Part shown: one piece after another, positions 4,986 to 5,750 of the stretch
How the letters are laid out: each line of letters starts with the position of its first letter
Position numbering within the stretch: position 1 is the first letter of the stretch
Assembly (NCBI GenBank): GCA_964494645.1
Contig: CAZBSH010000092.1
Location: forward strand, 1-5,750
Source: Christensenella sp964494645
Lineage (GTDB): Bacteria > Bacillota > Clostridia > Christensenellales > Christensenellaceae
Reading direction: 5' to 3'
Length of the DNA stretch: 5,750 bases
Program-made: the position numbers and the translations under genes
The notes under the pieces: generated by a model
Seen by the model: only the letters and a program-made list of their open reading frames with translations
Told to the model about the DNA's origin: nothing
Databases searched by the model: none

Positions 4986-5005
4986 AGGGATAGAGGAGAA
5001 ATGAA

Positions 5006-5443
5006 ATGTTGACGGACAAACAAAAAAGATTTTGCACAGAATATTTAAAAGATTTGAACGCGACGCAGGCGGCGATCCGCGCGGGATATTCACCCAAATA
5101 TGCGAATAGAAGCGCGGACAAGACGATGAAGTGCGAAGCGGTTAAAAAATTTATTCAGGAGGCACTTGACACGATCAATCAAACAAACATTGCACAGGCA
5201 GAAGAAGTATTAGAATACCTGACCAAGACGATGCGGGGCGAAGTATATGAAGAAAAGATCATGGTCGACGAAGAAACGGGCGAAGAAGTTATCCTGCGTC
5301 AACCGATCAAGGTGAGTGATCGGACAAAGGCGGCGGAATATTTGGCAAAGCATCACAAATTATTGACTGACAAAGTTGATCTTTCCGGTGATATGGAAGT
5401 GCGGGTGACGCTTGACGGAGAAATCAGGGAATGGGCAAGGTGA
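5006..5443 (+). CDS. terS: phage terminase small subunit (145 aa)
   Basis: DNA-recognition subunit of the packaging motor: it binds the phage genome at its packaging site and hands it to the large subunit. The N-terminus LTDKQKRFCTEYLKDLNATQ followed by AAIRAGYSPKYANRSADK is the characteristic helix-turn-helix of the Terminase_2 family (about residues 2-55). A middle helical part (60-80) should form the oligomer. Residues 81-100 form an acidic hairpin, and RTKAAEYLAKHHKLL (106-120) is the family's closing helix, before a C-terminal tail (DLSGDMEVRVTLDGE) that probably contacts the large subunit. The length is usual for the family. GAGGAG at 4993-4998 is seven bases before ATG 5006. The 3' end overlaps terL by 13 bases. 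Confidence 0.95.
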   Translation: MLTDKQKRFCTEYLKDLNATQAAIRAGYSPKYANRSADKTMKCEAVKKFIQEALDTINQTNIAQAEEVLEYLTKTMRGEVYEEKIMVDEETGEEVILRQPIKVSDRTKAAEYLAKHHKLLTDKVDLSGDMEVRVTLDGEIREWAR

Positions 5444-5750
5444 ATTTGACCGAAGGGAAAAGAGAAAGCTCCCCGGGGGGCAAGGTGAATATCAAAATAG
5501 ATGCGCCATACCCAAAACAAGTAGATTTTTTCAAGGCAAAAACAAGATATATTGCATATGGCGGCGCAAGGGGCGGCGGGAAAAGTTGGGCGGCGCGGAC
5601 AAAGGCGATATTGCTTGCATTAAACTATGCGGGGATACAGATATTGCTGCTGCGCAGAACGTTGCCTGAGCTGCGGGAAAACCACGTCAATTTTCTGCAA
5701 AAGCAATTGCGGGATGTGGCACAGTATAAAGAAACGACGAAGGAATTTTT
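5431..5750 (+). CDS. terL: phage terminase large subunit, N-terminal part (runs off the window)
   Basis: ATPase-nuclease of the DNA packaging motor. The visible 106 residues hold the start of the ATPase domain: the adenine-side PYPKQVDFF (26-34), then YIAYGGARGGGKSWAAR (40-56) with the Walker A P-loop GGARGGGKS, then ILLLRRTLPELREN (71-84), typical of this terminase group. Walker B and the nuclease domain lie beyond the window. ATG 5431 lies within the end of terS, with GGAG at 5417-5420; GTG 5440 and GTG 5485 are later in-frame alternatives. The N-terminus shows GKVN twice (residues 2-5 and 17-20), encoded by a 13-base direct repeat, so the first 15 codons may be an added segment. Confidence 0.93.
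   Translation, partial: MGKVNLTEGKRESSPGGKVNIKIDAPYPKQVDFFKAKTRYIAYGGARGGGKSWAARTKAILLALNYAGIQILLLRRTLPELRENHVNFLQKQLRDVAQYKETTKEF
5433..5490 (+). repeat. 13-bp direct repeat spaced 45 bases apart at the start of terL
   Basis: GGGCAAGGTGAAT occurs at 5433-5445 and again at 5478-5490. The offset is 45 bases, exactly 15 codons, so both copies are read in the same terL frame as GKVN. The first copy also spans the terS stop. Each copy contains an in-frame GTG that could start terL. Confidence 0.75.

Noticed and set aside
4947..4992. TATCCCG/GGGATA copies as a CRISPR or iteron array.
   Set aside because: There are only three short copies with irregular spacing and orientation, which is too few for an array or a replication origin.
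5412..5669. Open frame starting MTEKSGNGQG overlapping terS and terL.
   Set aside because: It is an out-of-frame shadow. The Walker A motif and terminase sequence are read in the frame from ATG 5431.
1..5750. tRNA genes, CRISPR arrays, transposase genes or integrase attachment sites.
   Set aside because: I saw no cloverleaf, regularly spaced repeats, transposase motifs or flanking terminal repeats in the window.

Overview
The window reads as part of a tailed-phage or prophage genome from a Gram-positive, Clostridia-type (Firmicutes) host. The evidence is strong AGGAGG-like ribosome binding sites, tightly packed small genes with ATGA/GTGA stop-start overlaps, a zinc-ribbon family that opens with MRLID and is common in clostridial prophages, and a small then large terminase pair at the right end. 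The host assignment is inference from gene style, not from any host gene.

Layout. Positions 1-1678 are a plus-strand cassette of small accessory proteins: the tail of an upstream gene, a zinc-ribbon protein, a coiled-coil protein cut by an in-frame TAG whose frame continues downstream, an uncharacterised 141-aa protein, and a LAAYE/WGDKIY family protein. A DUF4177-like gene follows on the minus strand (1732-1908). The plus strand resumes with an exported SH3-like plus 3D-domain protein (1975-2589), a beta-class DNA methyltransferase that looks intact (2594-3385), and a C5-cytosine methyltransferase wrecked by an out-of-frame internal deletion (3409-3779). A second minus-strand gene, encoding a winged-helix-like protein with one C-terminal membrane helix, lies at 3771-4136 with its own candidate promoter. 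Next are an 'ATPGEW' small phage protein (4224-4493), a probable 15-codon gene remnant (4490-4537) and a small HTH protein resembling RinA/ArpU-type late regulators (4564-4827).

Positions 4828-5005 form a non-coding leader with a terminator-like hairpin, a weak candidate promoter and a GC-rich hairpin. It precedes terminase small subunit (5006-5443) and the N-terminal part of terminase large subunit (5431 to the window end, with Walker A). The leader probably marks the switch from the accessory/regulatory block to the late packaging block.

How the genes fit together: the methyltransferases would modify phage DNA, the HTH protein may control late transcription, and terminase packages DNA. The two minus-strand genes look like independently transcribed prophage 'morons'. 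Three separate lesions (the amber codon, the methyltransferase deletion and the 15-codon remnant) suggest partial decay of the accessory block, while terminase, the intact methyltransferase and the 3D protein have open frames. I see no clear new multi-gene system. The best leads are the minus-strand winged-helix/membrane gene, the amber-interrupted gene, the methyltransferase deletion junction and the structured terS leader.
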